Position numbers and translations under genes: made by a program. The notes beneath the pieces are model-generated. The model saw only the letters and a list, made by a program, of their open reading frames with translations, did not search any database and was not told where the DNA came from. This document shows positions 54,501 through 64,000 of a stretch of 64,000 nucleotides of DNA, in pieces. Origin of the DNA: Blastomussa wellsi (lineage: Eukaryota > Cnidaria > Anthozoa > Scleractinia > Plerogyridae); NCBI GenBank assembly GCA_947652115.1, contig OX393570.1, forward strand, positions 6,354,210 to 6,418,209, written 5' to 3'. Every line of letters starts with the position of its first letter. Positions within the stretch are counted from its first letter, which is position 1.

Positions 54501-54680
54501 ACAGTCATAGGACCAATGGCCGAACGAAAGCAAGATGAGCATTGTTCAGTGAACCTCATCCAAGTCAAGCCTGGCATGAATCTGGAAGAATGTTTGTCGG
54601 CGGAGAATCTTCCCACTAGAGAAATGAAGCAAACAGAGGTGGACTTTGAGACTGGAATTAAGTCAGCAAGAATCAGCTAA
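51561..54680 (+). CDS. BEL/Pao gag-protease
   Basis: The frame is open from 51516 but the first ATG is 51561; it stops at TAA 54678-54680 (about 1039 residues). In order, numbered from that ATG: an N-terminal helical region; a Glu/Arg-rich coiled coil (about 190-255; RRREFEEREIQKKRELLEAE); a 16-residue repeat EPVVSVPAMPVISDNV, two full copies plus a partial one (about 296-335); the capsid-like domain common to BEL gags (RFDGDPLKYVTFIHNFETYL, about 450); Cys/His knuckles (about 685-755; CNKCLVKGHIAKEC); and an aspartic protease motif LLDNGAEVTL with Asp 848, DNG replacing the usual DTG or DSG. It makes the particle and matures the polyprotein. Confidence 0.85.
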   Translation: MSLEHGLQFELSSEEANGTLNVVMDRTSGEIEMEERRSTRDRQASVVRDQEGELIERKLALQKSRAGHIGHLTKVYNEIIPLTKGGASREEVSKKCAKFDEGWRKFVDAHENYLELLDSHMDAFALERAEKTYQEQVERKLCLDSTVKTWYAKSGFDRVDRGSVVSAQTGKSQRSGVSRASSRLSTVSKKREKLALAQLNLRQLRMRQELEEEQYAIQERQQMEEQEFRRRREFEEREIQKKRELLEAEMLTEQAAVSLKVFEEEEQRESLRDPFVKYLTPSRQTVLFSSSAEQAEPVVSVPAMPVISDNVEPVVSVPAMPVISDNVEPVVSVPAKAVVSSTSSTVSPTNPWTGNVPIVPRATSWNSQYNPPRLVSNQCYMPPIDPAISRIEPQRTTLSQQVKESWSSSWQTPIPVVPQDVKAQTANQQFGGGQEMVNALRQVVTSPKVEYHRFDGDPLKYVTFIHNFETYLERDNPDESRRLQLLIQHCTGKAREAIESCTNLPTGGYQIAKQTLRENFGKPYVIAEAHIRKLLNLPCLKNVDGPSLLEFSRHLETAERTLTGMGTEYVSELNHINTLRELAKKLPMYLRGRWTECAGKIIESDRRPKFQDLVTFVKERAKLVDNEFGRDMISGSLKEPPPRRNKMNLSGNPPGTLAFVTGTGPPRDDQRENLRGSKFNEAQQVCPVCSKQHDIWKCSRFKGFTYEEKWKVVQSGGLCNKCLVKGHIAKECPRANFKCQKPGCGGSHHTLMHRPTSSVGGNLTGGNGQMNAVSQNSNTNVAGATSEQHLQPRQEIAGSRDATGAGNDSGFAVAATGVGETRVCLGIIPVKVQNKDRTHVVETYALLDNGAEVTLCHELLANKLGIDGGKLSFTLTGMTGSTQVNSRLVDLVVMSMDESVAVELAGVKTVAQMPISRSCIPKEEDLTRWPHLQDIDIPAIREQEVLLIIGLKERPSLFLPLEFKAGHDDEPVAIRYSLGWTVIGPMAERKQDEHCSVNLIQVKPGMNLEECLSAENLPTREMKQTEVDFETGIKSARIS

Positions 54681-57677
54681 ATAGTGCACAGGGACCCCAG
54701 TGGAAAGGTAGATTGTCAAGGTCGTGTGAACCTGCCTCCGCCGAAGAAAGAAGTTGTTGAAGATAACATTGACAATGCAACCTTGCACCAACAACTCGAG
54801 CGACTTTGGAAGACAGATTTCGGAGACTCAACAGTTGGAACAAAGGTCTCGCCGTCAGTTGAAGACAAGAAAGCCTTGAGCAAAATGGAGCAATCCCTAC
54901 AAAGAGTGGGCGAACACTTCCAAGTTGCCTTACCATGGAAAGAAGGTTCGCCAGATCTGCCGAACAATCGAGCTGTTGCCGAACAGAGGCTTCAACTTCT
55001 GAAGAAACGACTTCTCAAAGATAATGATCTGCTTGTAAAGTACCGAGCAACGATGCAAGAATACATTGCTAAAGGACATGCTCAGAAAGTTCCGAAAGAA
55101 AAATTAGCTTCGAAAGAGTGCCAGGTCTGGTATCTACCACACCATCCTGTAACACACCCACTGAAACCAAAAAAGGTCAGAGTTGTGTTTGATTGTGGTG
55201 CAAAGTTTCATGGAACCTCCTTGAACCAGCAGTTATTACAAGGCCCTGATTTAACGAATCCGCTCGTGGGAGTATTGATCAGATTCCGCCAAGAGCCAGT
55301 AGCTATAGCAGCTGATATAGAAGCCATGTTCCACCAAGTTTATGTTGACCCCCAAGATTGCGATGCGTTAAGGTTTCTCTGGTGGCCTGATGGGAACCTG
55401 GAAGAACATCCGGAAGAATATCGGATGGTGAAACACATCTTCGGCGCTACCTCGTCGCCTAGCTGTGTCAACTTCTGCCTACAGAAAACAGCGTCAACAT
55501 ACCAAGATGAATTTGATCCCGATACTATTCAAACTGTGATGAAAAACATGTATGTCGATGACCTGATGAAATCAGTTTCTCTGCCTGAAACAGCAATTAA
55601 GTTGTCAAACCAGTTACGAGAGCTGCTGATGAAAGGAGGGTTTAGATTGACCAAGTGGCTTAGCAACGACCGAGATGTGCTTGTTGAAATTCCAGAAAGC
55701 GAAAGAGCAAGTTCAGTAGTTAACTTAGACATAGAAGACCTGCCGACCGCTTGTGCCCTTGGGTTGAAATGGAACGTTGAATTAGACAAGTTCGCTTGGG
55801 ACGCGTTGTCTAAAGTTCAAGCTCTTGCAGAGAAGAAGCCGATGACCAGACGTGGAATCCTTTCAATTGCGAGTTCCTTGTTCGATCCATTGGGATTCAT
55901 TGCCCCTTACATTATGAAAGGGAAGTTACTGTTACAAGACCTCTGCCGGAGGAAATTTGGCTGGGACACTGTGATCGAAGAAAAGGACAGGGTCCAATGG
56001 ACCCGTTGGCTGGCGGATCTTCCGAAGTTGGAGGAGATCCAAATTGATCGATGCTTTAAACCAAAGAACTTTGGTGAAATCAAGAATGTTCAACTGCATA
56101 TGTTTTCAGATGGCTCGCGTGTTGGGTATGGAGCAGTGGCCTATCTACGCCTCGTTGATGTCTTTGACAGAATCCATTGCGCCTTTGTCATGGGTAAAGC
56201 CCGTTTGGCGCCGATTCATGAAATTACCATACCAAGATTGGAGTTATCGGCTGCAGTGGTCTCTGTAAAGTTGAGCAAAATGATCAGAGAAGAGTTGGAA
56301 ATTAAGATAAATGGAGTAACTTACTGGACTGATTCTACCACAGTGCTGAGGTGTCTCAACAATGACTCAAAACGATTCCATACCTTTGAGTCCAATCGCC
56401 TCACCGTCATCCGCAGTGGATCATCCCCTTCTGAATGGAGATATGTCAACCGTGATGACAATCCAGCAGATGATGCGTCCAAAGGCTTAAGGCTGGACGA
56501 AATGACAAGAAATGGTCGGTGGTTAAATAGCCCTACATTCCTTTGGAAAGAAGAAAATTACTGGCCTGGAAGAATTGAAGTCCCAGAGTTAAAGGATAGT
56601 GATGCTGAAGTAAGAAAGGAAGGTCAAATTTACGCTACCATTGTCGCACAAGATCCACTTGACAATTTGATACATCACTACTCCTCCTGGTGGAAATTGA
56701 AGAGAGCATTTGCATGGCTGCTACGCTACAGGCAGTTTTTACGAAGCAGGGTTTGCAAGAAGAAAGTGGATGCTACCTTCAAAGGTGAAGACCCCTCGAG
56801 TGTAGAATGTAAAGTTGGAAATCTATCGGTTGTGGAGCTTCAGAAAGCAGAAGAGGAAGTGATTCGACAGGTGCAGAAGTCAGCATTTCCAAATGTGTGT
56901 AAAGCGCTTGTCAACATGGAACCTGGTTCGAGTGAGCGTCAGGTCAAGAGGGTCATACAGAAAGAGGGATCCTCGATTTTCAAGTTGAACCCAAAGTTGA
57001 GAAATGGTCTGTTGTCAGTTGGTGGAAGGTTGGAGAGTGCTCCAGTGGATGAAGATTTGAGGTATCCTTTTATCCTTCCCACTCGCCACCATGTTACAGA
57101 ATTAATGATTCAACATTATCATGAACGAGTGGGCCACCTCGGTCAAGAATCTGTGCTGTCGTCTCTGAGGGAAAGGTTTTGGATCGTGAAAGGACGTTCA
57201 GCTGTGCGACGTGTGTTGAAGAAATGTCTCGACTGTCAAAAGAGAAAGGCGCCAACTGGAGAGCAGTTCATGGCCAAGTTGCCAGAAGACAGAGTTACTC
57301 TACATGAACCCCCATTTACGTATGTTGGGGTGGACTATTTTGGTCCGATAGAGGTAAAACAAGGAAGAAGCCGAGTGAAACGGTACGGGTGTCTATTCAC
57401 ATGCTTGGCTGTCCGTGCAATACATATTGAGGTTGCGCATAGCCTGAACACGGACTCCATGATTAATGCTTTGAGAAGATTTGTTAACCTCCGAGGATGC
57501 CCAAAGGAAATCCGTAGTGATTGTGGTTCAAATTTTACTAAGGCAGAAACGGAACTTAAGGCTGCTGTTGAAGAATGGAATCAGCAAAATATCAGTGGAT
57601 TTTGCGCGCAAAGAGGCATCGAATGGATTTTCAACCCTCCTGGAGCAAGTCATATGGGAGAGCATGGGAAAGAATGA
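54681..57677 (+). CDS. BEL/Pao pol: RT, RNase H, integrase (truncated by frameshift)
   Basis: Lies in the same frame as gag-protease, directly after the TAA, with no ATG at its head; expression would need stop read-through or the stop is a mutation. Residues are counted from 54684: RT with catalytic YVDD (290-293), preceded by [14 protein letters not shown] and [10 protein letters not shown]; RNase H from Asp 476 ([11 protein letters not shown]) and [11 protein letters not shown]; integrase zinc-binding region (HHVTEL ... [10 protein letters not shown] ... CLDCQKRK) and catalytic Asp 884 and Asp 946. The frame ends at 57677, just after a shift near 57657 that moves the catalytic Glu into another frame. 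Confidence 0.85.
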   Translation: MVHRDPSGKVDCQGRVNLPPPKKEVVEDNIDNATLHQQLERLWKTDFGDSTVGTKVSPSVEDKKALSKMEQSLQRVGEHFQVALPWKEGSPDLPNNRAVAEQRLQLLKKRLLKDNDLLVKYRATMQEYIAKGHAQKVPKEKLASKECQVWYLPHHPVTHPLKPKKVRVVFDCGAKFHGTSLNQQLLQGPDLTNPLVGVLIRFRQEPVAIAADIEAMFHQVYVDPQDCDALRFLWWPDGNLEEHPEEYRMVKHIFGATSSPSCVNFCLQKTASTYQDEFDPDTIQTVMKNMYVDDLMKSVSLPETAIKLSNQLRELLMKGGFRLTKWLSNDRDVLVEIPESERASSVVNLDIEDLPTACALGLKWNVELDKFAWDALSKVQALAEKKPMTRRGILSIASSLFDPLGFIAPYIMKGKLLLQDLCRRKFGWDTVIEEKDRVQWTRWLADLPKLEEIQIDRCFKPKNFGEIKNVQLHMFSDGSRVGYGAVAYLRLVDVFDRIHCAFVMGKARLAPIHEITIPRLELSAAVVSVKLSKMIREELEIKINGVTYWTDSTTVLRCLNNDSKRFHTFESNRLTVIRSGSSPSEWRYVNRDDNPADDASKGLRLDEMTRNGRWLNSPTFLWKEENYWPGRIEVPELKDSDAEVRKEGQIYATIVAQDPLDNLIHHYSSWWKLKRAFAWLLRYRQFLRSRVCKKKVDATFKGEDPSSVECKVGNLSVVELQKAEEEVIRQVQKSAFPNVCKALVNMEPGSSERQVKRVIQKEGSSIFKLNPKLRNGLLSVGGRLESAPVDEDLRYPFILPTRHHVTELMIQHYHERVGHLGQESVLSSLRERFWIVKGRSAVRRVLKKCLDCQKRKAPTGEQFMAKLPEDRVTLHEPPFTYVGVDYFGPIEVKQGRSRVKRYGCLFTCLAVRAIHIEVAHSLNTDSMINALRRFVNLRGCPKEIRSDCGSNFTKAETELKAAVEEWNQQNISGFCAQRGIEWIFNPPGASHMGEHGKE

Positions 57678-58264
57678 TAAGGTCTGTACGCCAGATCCTG
57701 AAGGCTCTTTTGAAAGAACAAGTGGTTTGCGATGAGGTGCTGTCGACTGTCCTAACTGAAGCAACAAACATCCTGAACAGTAGACCCCTAACACGGAACA
57801 GTGATGACCCTAGAGACGAAGAACCCTTAACTTCAAACCATTTGCTGCAGCAACGACCATGTGCTAGCTTACCCCCTGGAATCTTTGAGAAGGAAGACTC
57901 GTATTGTAGACGACAGTGGAGGCAAGCCCGGTACCTAACAAACCTATTCTGGAAGCGATGGATTAAGGAATATCTTACAACCCTGCAGGAACGCAGGAAA
58001 TGGAATGAGCCGATGGAGAACCTCAAGGTTGATGATATTGTTCTTCTAGCGGATGAAAATTATCCAAGAGGTCAATGGCCATTAGCGCGGGTTGTGGAGG
58101 TCTGCCAAGGAAGTGATGGATACGTGCGTTCTGCGAAGGTGCTAACAAGCTGCACTGTCATGACGCGAGCGAAACGTCGAAGAGAAAGAGAAATCAAGAC
58201 AACGAAAACGACATTGGTGCGACCAATCACGAAGTTATGCCGTCTCGAGATGTCTGGACCATAA
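57662..58264 (+). pseudogene. BEL/Pao integrase C-terminal part, shifted frame
   Basis: Open in a different frame from pol ([17 protein letters not shown], then [32 protein letters not shown]). It supplies the Glu of the DDE triad and the C-terminal DNA-binding region. The breakpoint is consistent with a single-base loss in a purine run at about 57656-57662. The frame closes at 58262-58264. Confidence 0.8.
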
Positions 58265-58551
58265 ATCCTAGTGATGTCAGGAGCGTTTCCTTTCTGTACG
58301 ACACAAAGCTTATTAGTTGTTGTAGCATTACAATCAACATGGGTTGCATCTTGTTGACCTATCGTTTGATCTGGAGTGGACACCAATAACTGGACACGTT
58401 TAGAATTAAGTGACTATTGATGTTGTGTTTATAAATTTGCCCTGGAACAATGTACTTAGTTGCGATTTACAAGACACTAGGACGTTAAGTTCAATCACAT
58501 TGGTAGCTATTTAGTATATGTAAATAAACAAGTATTTCATTTAGGGGCCGG
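58265..58551 (+). other. BEL/Pao 3' untranslated region
   Basis: Non-coding sequence between the end of pol and the 3' LTR. The polypurine tract is weak: only AGGGGCCGG directly before 58552. Confidence 0.5.
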
Positions 58552-58827
58552 TGTAGCTACCACTGCGCACGTTGTGCATGCCTATCTTGTTTAGTCACGT
58601 GACTAGTAGCGTGGTAGAGTTTTTGCTTATCGAGTCGCCATTTTGTAAGTTGAACTTTTCTCCTTTGAAAGCAAACAGTCGAAAACCAGGGCTTAAACTT
58701 GAACTTAAGAAACTTGAACTTGGAAATCTAAACTTGGAAACCTGGATATGTCAAACTTGGAGTTGGATTGGATCTGTTACATGTAAGATTAAAAATTTCC
58801 TGTGTTTTCACGATTGCGATCGTTACA
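58552..58827 (+). repeat. 3' LTR of the BEL/Pao element
   Basis: Same length and apparently same sequence as 51198-51473, followed by ATCTC. Confidence 0.93.
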
Positions 58828-58832
58828 ATCTC

Positions 58833-60687
58833 ACAGGCCCTGGATTCGTTACTCGACGAACTTCAATCTGGTGAGGAGTCAAAGGTGTTTCGCTCTGCAC
58901 CCCAGATGGATCACCGCCCTGCTTTTACTCGCCGCAAACCTGCACCTAAACACCGGCCTAGCAAGTCGTGTCCGCTGTGCCAACAGGCTGGTCGTCCCGA
59001 TTTTCGCTCTCATTTCCTGAGTACTTGCAAGTTCCTTCCCGAGCAAGACCGTCTGTTCATGACCAGAGTTCGACACGTTGCTGGCATTGACATGGATGTG
59101 AACAACTTCGATTATTTCGAGTATGGTGAACTTGAAGACCCAGGCGAAACCGTGGTACGGAATTGTGCGCCTGAGGCACTCCCTACAATGGAACCCACGG
59201 TTTCTCGTCGTGTTAATGTTTCTCAGTCTCCGTTCCTTCACGCCTTTTACCGTCACCATGCCTTACGTCTGACCATCGATACGGGCGCCGAAACAAACAT
59301 GACGAGGGCTTCTATTGCGAAACACATTGGCGCAAAGATCACTAAAAGCTCCCAGACCGCCCTGCAAGCTGATGGTCGAACCCCCTTATCAGTGGTTGGG
59401 GAAACGCGTGTCTCGTTGTTCCGCCATGGCAGATCCCTCACACTGGAGGCCCTCGTTGTAGAAGATCTTGACGTGGATGTACTGGCTGGTACTCCATTTA
59501 TGACTTTAAATGACATTGCTGTTCGTCCTGCTAGACAAGAAATCATTATCGCCGGTACTGATGTTGCTTCCTATGTCTCTTCGAAGACTCCTCAAGCCTA
59601 TCACGCAATCAGAGCCTGTCACCTCCTTCGTGCTCCGCGCGCCAACACTACTGTCTGGCCTGGTGAGTTCATTGAAGTCGATGCCCCTCCAGAGTTACCT
59701 GTAGATTCTTCAGTCGCCATTGAACCTCGTATAGACTCAGTCTTATCTAGTCATTTAAAACCTACACATGCGTGGCCACAACCTGTTATCGTCCAAGCCG
59801 TCGGAGGCAAGCTGAGGCTCGTCAATGACACCGAGGATCCCTTGCTCATCCGAAAGAACGATCACTTCTGCCAGGCCCGCCTAACCGTTCCTGATCCTGT
59901 TTCAGACCCTCCTGCTATCCAAATCTCCTTGGCCCCACCCAAGTCCAAAGCTTCTCTCCTGTCACCTGCTGAGTCAATATCTGTTGATCCAGACGGTTTG
60001 CTAACACCTTCCCAGAAGGCTTCCTTCACGTCTCTCCTGAAAGAATTTGAAGCTGTCTTCGATTCCCGCATCCCTGGTTACAACGGTGCTGCTGGGCCTA
60101 TCGAAGGAATCGTAAATATGGGTCCTGTGGAGCCTCCACAGCGTAAAGGCCGGGTCCCACAGTACTCGCGAGACCAACTCGTCCTTCTCCAAGACAAGTT
60201 TGATGAACTTGAGGCACAAGGTGTCTTTCGCCGCCCTGAGGACCTGGAGGTTGTTGTTGAGTACCTAAACCCTTCATTCCTGGTGAAAAAGAGAAATGGC
60301 GGGTTCCGTCTGGTCACTGCCTTCACCGACGTGGGCCGTTATAGCAAGCCTCAACCTTCCCTCATGCCAGACGTGGACTCAACTCTCCTTAATATTGCCC
60401 GCTGGAAGTTCATCGTGGTTTCCGATCTGTCCAAAGCGTTCTATCAAATTCCTCTTTCGAGAAGCTCGATGAAGTATTGTGGTGTAGTCACTCCCTTCAA
60501 GGGTGTTCGTGTTTACACCCGCTGTGCCATGGGCATTCCTGGCTCAGAGACCGCTCTTGAAGAGTTGATGTGCCGCGTCCTGGGCGACCTTCTTCAAGAG
60601 GGATGCGTTGCCAAGATAGCAGATGACTATACTGTGGTGGTGACTCCCCTCAAGAGCTCCTTCTCAACTGGCGAAAAGTTCTCTTAG
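58833..60687 (+). pseudogene. Outer element gag end, protease and RT, first part
   Basis: The frame resumes after the BEL/Pao 3' LTR. It contains a zinc-binding region (CPLCQQAGRPDFRSHFLSTC), a retropepsin motif LTIDTGAETNM (Asp codon at 59278), and RT fingers and palm: LNPSFLVKKRNGGFRLVTAF, VVSDLSKAFYQIPL, RCAMGIPGSE, then IADD (60616-60627) where Ty3/Gypsy enzymes usually have YxDD. A frameshift follows near 60628, and the displaced frame stops at 60687. Ty3/Gypsy assignment rests on this RT and on the RT-RNase H-integrase order. Confidence 0.8.
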
Positions 60688-60977
60688 CATTGGACCGCTG
60701 TAGTCTTCGCCTTTCCCCTGAGAAAACCATAGTGTGCCCAGCTTCGACCACCATCCTCGGCTGGATTTGGTCCCAAGGCTCTATTCGCGCCTCTCCGCAT
60801 CGCGTGGCAGCTTTGGCGTCTTGTGAGCCTCCCAAGAATGTCCGTGGTCTCCGTGCTTTCGTTGGTTCCTATAAAATGCTTGGTCGAGTCCTAAGTGGTT
60901 GCGCAAAGCTCCACTCGAGTCACTTGCTGCCGGCCGTCAATCCCAAGACACCATTACCTGGACTGAGGAGCTACTAG
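60629..60977 (+). pseudogene. Outer element RT thumb, shifted frame
   Basis: Continues the RT after the frameshift: LRLSPEKTIVCPASTTILGW (the conserved KC-type and LG motifs) and RGLRAFVGSYKMLGRVL. A second frameshift near 60900 ends it. Confidence 0.75.
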
Positions 60978-61981
60978 TTTGTTTTCACTCTTGCCAAAAG
61001 CAACTTTCTTCGAACAAATCCATCACTCTGCCTAAACCTGAAGATCAACTGTGGATCGTGACTGATGGTTCTGTCAAGATGAGTGGACTCGGTGCCACCC
61101 TGTACGTCCTCCGCGACCAGAAACTCCACCTTGCTGGCTTCTTTAGTGCCAAGTTTAAGAAACACCAAGCTTCCTGGTTGCCATGCGAAATAGAAGCCCT
61201 GTCAATCGCTGCTGCCGTTAAACACTTTGCCCCTTACATAATTCAAGCCAAGCCTAAGTCGTACGTCCTGACGGACAGCAAGCCTTGCGTTCAGGCTTTT
61301 GAGAAGTTATGTCGTGGCCAGTTCTCCTCCAGCCCGCGTGTTACTTCGTTCCTGTCAACTGTTAGCCGTTATCAAGTTTCCTTACTTCACTTATCTGGCT
61401 CCGCGAACCTTCCGTCCGACTTTGCCAGTCGTAACGCTCATCCCTGTGATGACCCTCGCTGCCAGATTTGTTCGTTCGTATCGGAAGCTGAGGACCTGAC
61501 TGTTCGTCAGATTACCGCTCAGGATGTGCTATCGGGCCACGCAACTCTCCCCTTCACAAGTCGCCCAGCTTGGATTCAGACACAGCTTGAATGTCCTGAC
61601 CTTAGGCGTGTCCACTCACATCTTAAGCAAGGTACACGCCCGTCGAAGAAGCTCACGAGCATCAAGGATGTTAAGCGTTATCTGAATGCTGTTTCAATTT
61701 CTCGTGATGGCCTCCTTGTCGTTCGACGTGACGAGCCTTTCTCGCCTGCACGCGAGTGTATTGTCATTCCTCGTTCAGTAATAGACGGCTTCCTCTCCGC
61801 TCTTCACGTGAAACTGGACCATCCCCCACGCCATCAATTGAAGCTGGTTACGCAGAGGTACTTCTACGCATTAGACCTTGACAAAGCGCTGGACCGGTGC
61901 TCTCAGTGCTGCCATCTTTGTTCATCCCTGAAGAAAGATCCTTCTACTCTGGTTGAGCAATCCTCATCTGATCCCCCCTGA
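60899..61981 (+). pseudogene. Outer element RNase H and integrase zinc domain, shifted frame
   Basis: TITWTEELLVCFHSCQKQLS, then RNase H (LWIVTDGSVKMSGLGATL, Asp codon 61064; VLTDSKPCVQAF; HLSGSANLPSDFASR) and the integrase zinc-binding region (HVKLDHPPRHQLK ... CSQCCHLCSSLKK). Closes at 61979-61981 through another shift. Confidence 0.8.
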
Positions 61982-63134
61982 TGGTGTCGGTATCTCATTC
62001 GCCGCAGATGTTATAAAACGCTACCGTCAACTGATACTTGTCGTCCGCGAGACTACAACCTCCTACACAGCCTCGTGCTTGCTAGATGACGAACGCCGTG
62101 AGTATCTTCGTATCGGCCTTCGTATCGGCCTCTCCGGTCCACCTTCTGTCATAAGGTTGATCCTGCACTTGCTTTCAGAGCATTGTCCAATGACGAGTCC
62201 CTTCGACAGTTTGGCCTGGCACTGGAGATCGGGCGCATCAAGAACCCTAACAAGAACCCAGTGGCCGAAAAGTCTATTGCCGAGCTTGGAGACGAATTAC
62301 CTCCGTCTCAGTCCTGGGGGTGGCCCAATTTCGCCCCTTACTTTGGCCGTCGCAACCGCCAATCTGAATATCCGTATTCGCAACAGAGGATTGTCCGCCC
62401 GAGAGATGTGGTTCCAACGCGATCAATTCACGAACTCGCAGATTCCTGTTGACGACCTCAAGCTACTCAGGGAGCAACACTCCTCTCGCCTTCATAACCA
62501 TCCGGCAAGTGAGAGATCCAAGGCTCCTGGGCGCAGTCCCAGCACTCCACCTGCTATTGACGTCGGTGACCTTGTCTACCTCACATCAGATGACTCCAAG
62601 AATCGCGCTCGTGATCGTTATCTCGTCGTATCTGTCGATGGCCTGTGGTGCAATGTACGGAAATTTGTTGGCTCTCAGTTGCGTTCTTCCTCTTACCGCG
62701 TTAAACGAACGGAGTGCTATCTGGTTCCAGAGCACGTGGACCCCACATTTAACCTTCCACGCCGGTTTAACGACGATGCCTGTCCAGCAGATATCCTCGA
62801 GGAATCCCCTAATTCTCAGAGCATCAATGAAGATCTGGTTTCCCAGAGCATTAATGAAGAACCTGCCCCCTCCCAGAACATTCCAGTTCCGTCTGTTCCA
62901 CAGGTCCCAGGTGAGCTTGCTACTCCGCCTGGTCCTCTAGCAGTTGATCCTTGCCAAGATTCAGATGTTTCCACAACCCCTCCGGATGTATCTTCCACTC
63001 CGTGTCCAGATTTACCTGTTTTTCCTCCGAATCCAGTGCCCGAACAGTCCTCGCCTCCCTCTCGCTGTCCAAGTCCACGGAGATCCAGCCGCCCTTCTCG
63101 CCGGCCTGCGTATCTTAAAGATTACGTTTGTTAA
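61953..63134 (+). pseudogene. Outer element integrase core and tail, multiply shifted
   Basis: VIKRYRQLILVVRETTTSY belongs to the integrase core. Between about 62140 and 62310 the homologous frame switches: the catalytic-Glu region (KNPNKNPVAEKSIAEL) is in the 62183 frame, and the downstream part (LNIRIRNRGLSAREMWF; VGDLVYLTSDDSKNRARDRY) is back in the 61953 frame. The Pro/Ser-rich tail ends at 63132-63134. The integrase is not functional as it stands. Confidence 0.75.
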
Positions 63135-63248
63135 ATTGATATGAACTGCGTATTTAATATTGATATGAACTGCGTAATTAATATGTTCTGCGTATTCAGT
63201 ATTAATATGAACTGCGTAACTTATATGAAATGAAGAAGGAAGAGGAAG
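63135..63248 (+). repeat. Short tandem repeat and polypurine tract of the outer element
   Basis: Four imperfect units of TTGATATGAACTGCGTA(A/T)TTAA (63136-63222), then the purine run GAAGAAGGAAGAGGAAG at 63232-63248, a polypurine tract in the expected place just before the 3' LTR. Confidence 0.75.
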
Positions 63249-63251
63249 TCA

Positions 63252-63491
63252 CGCCATTATGTTATACCGTTGTTACGCTACCGCACGCAGAACTGTACGC
63301 ATAGTTTTCGCTGTTTTCTCGCCTTCGCTTACGTAACTACGGTTATTGTTCTTCTGTGTTATGCGCTCCTGTGCACGCACGTTGTGATCATATTAGCATT
63401 GTAACCTAGGTAACTAGTACCTCTCCGCGTCTCCTTTTTGCATTCATTTTGGTTTTAACGTCGATTAAACCTGTTGCCTTATCCACTGGCG
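63252..63491 (+). repeat. 3' LTR of the outer element (240 bp)
   Basis: As the 5' LTR but lacking 3 bp near 63275 and 17 bp near 63477. Ends CCACTGGCG before CTAGTCGC. Confidence 0.85.
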
Positions 63492-64000
63492 CTAGTCGCT
63501 TCATGCTGAGCAACTTAGGCTCGAATGCAGACTTTACCTTTTACCTATTTCCCACAACTGACTGCCTTGTAGCCTGGTATCTAGGCGTCATGTTAATGAA
63601 CTGATGCTACATGCATGGAACAATACATTTTAGGATAAAACTTCTTGTTTTAATTTCTTGCAAAGGTGCTAAATAAATTATTGAAAATCCACCGATCGAT
63701 TTTCTCTTAACCACTGACTTATACATCAGGAATTTTTAGTCAAATCCAATGAAATTATTTTTCAAGAACACAACAGCTTTGAATAATAACACGACTGTAT
63801 TTATAAATCCAATTTTAGTGTGAAAGCACTGAGAAATACACTATTCTTCGATTTTACTGGCGTTAGATATTTATACTGATTATGACTTCTGAGAAATAAC
63901 TTGTATGACAGCCCTTTATCAAAAGATATGATGGATCTCCAAATTAGAAACAGAAGTAAATCAACGACGAAGACAACTTCTGAAACGTTTGAAACGCCAC
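63492..64000 (+). repeat. Tandem array unit 3, right part
   Basis: Resumes in the SINE tail (CTAGTCGCTTCATGCTGAGC) and follows unit 2 from about 46595, including the segment at 47000-47110 that unit 1 lacks. The array continues past the window edge. Confidence 0.9.

Larger units (their letters stand above)
51198..58827 (+). mobile_element. BEL/Pao LTR retrotransposon (inner, young)
   Basis: Two 276-bp LTRs (51198-51473 and 58552-58827), starting TGTAGCTACC and ending CGTTACA, look identical by eye. The element is flanked by an exact 5-bp target duplication ATCTC (51193-51197 and 58828-58832). Internal order is gag, protease, RT, RNase H, integrase. One in-frame stop (54678) separates the gag-protease and pol regions and one frameshift (near 57657) breaks integrase. 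Confidence 0.95.
50170..63491 (+). mobile_element. Ty3/Gypsy-like LTR retrotransposon (outer), interrupted by BEL/Pao
   Basis: LTRs at 50170-50429 and 63252-63491 bracket a primer-binding-site-like TGGTGGCAGCGG (50430-50441), gag, protease, RT, RNase H, integrase and a polypurine tract (63232-63248). LTR termini are the inverted CGCCA and TGGCG rather than TG...CA. The insertion split a SINE; CTA is shared by both flanks. About 5.7 kb remain if the nested 7.6-kb BEL/Pao element and one target duplication are discounted. Several frameshifts in pol show it is not autonomous. Confidence 0.85.

Overview
The window is eukaryotic nuclear DNA from an invertebrate. GT-AG introns are obvious and coding density is very low. 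Repeats dominate: MITE-like hairpins, tRNA-derived SINEs, LINE fragments and BEL/Pao and Ty3/Gypsy LTR elements. The repeat style and the two host genes fit an anthozoan cnidarian, probably a stony coral. That assignment is an inference from family resemblance; no species can be named.

Layout. 1-6 kb: a plus-strand gene for a multi-pass membrane protein with a cysteine-rich ectodomain; three exons are seen and the 5' end is missing. 6-14 kb: a graveyard of LINE fragments, a TTAA-flanked MITE and an internally deleted Ty3/Gypsy element with 129-bp LTRs on the minus strand. 14.9-25.7 kb: a complete seven-exon DEG/ENaC (ASIC-like) channel gene whose introns are full of repeats. 25.7-37.1 kb: its 3' flank, where the last two coding exons (the pre-TM2 and pore/TM2 exons) occur twice more, in phase and with their own stops and polyadenylation signals. 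The second and third cassettes lie in a near-identical 3.7-kb tandem duplication that also carries a Penelope-type hammerhead-like motif. 37.4-50.2 kb: a tandem array of at least three units of about 5.2-5.5 kb with no recognised gene. The third unit is split by a Ty3/Gypsy-like element (50.2-63.5 kb), which is itself split in gag by a young BEL/Pao element (51.2-58.8 kb). The array resumes at 63492 and leaves the window.

How it fits together. The only clear host functions are the two membrane proteins. The most interesting biology is the channel gene: exons 1-5 encode the N-terminus, TM1 and most of the ectodomain, and they could splice to any of three terminal cassettes. All three preserve the frame (497 or 472 residues predicted) and change the pre-pore segment, TM2 and the cytoplasmic tail. 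The rest records repeated transposition and segmental duplication. A nested LTR pair with an exact 5-bp target duplication gives a clear relative chronology.
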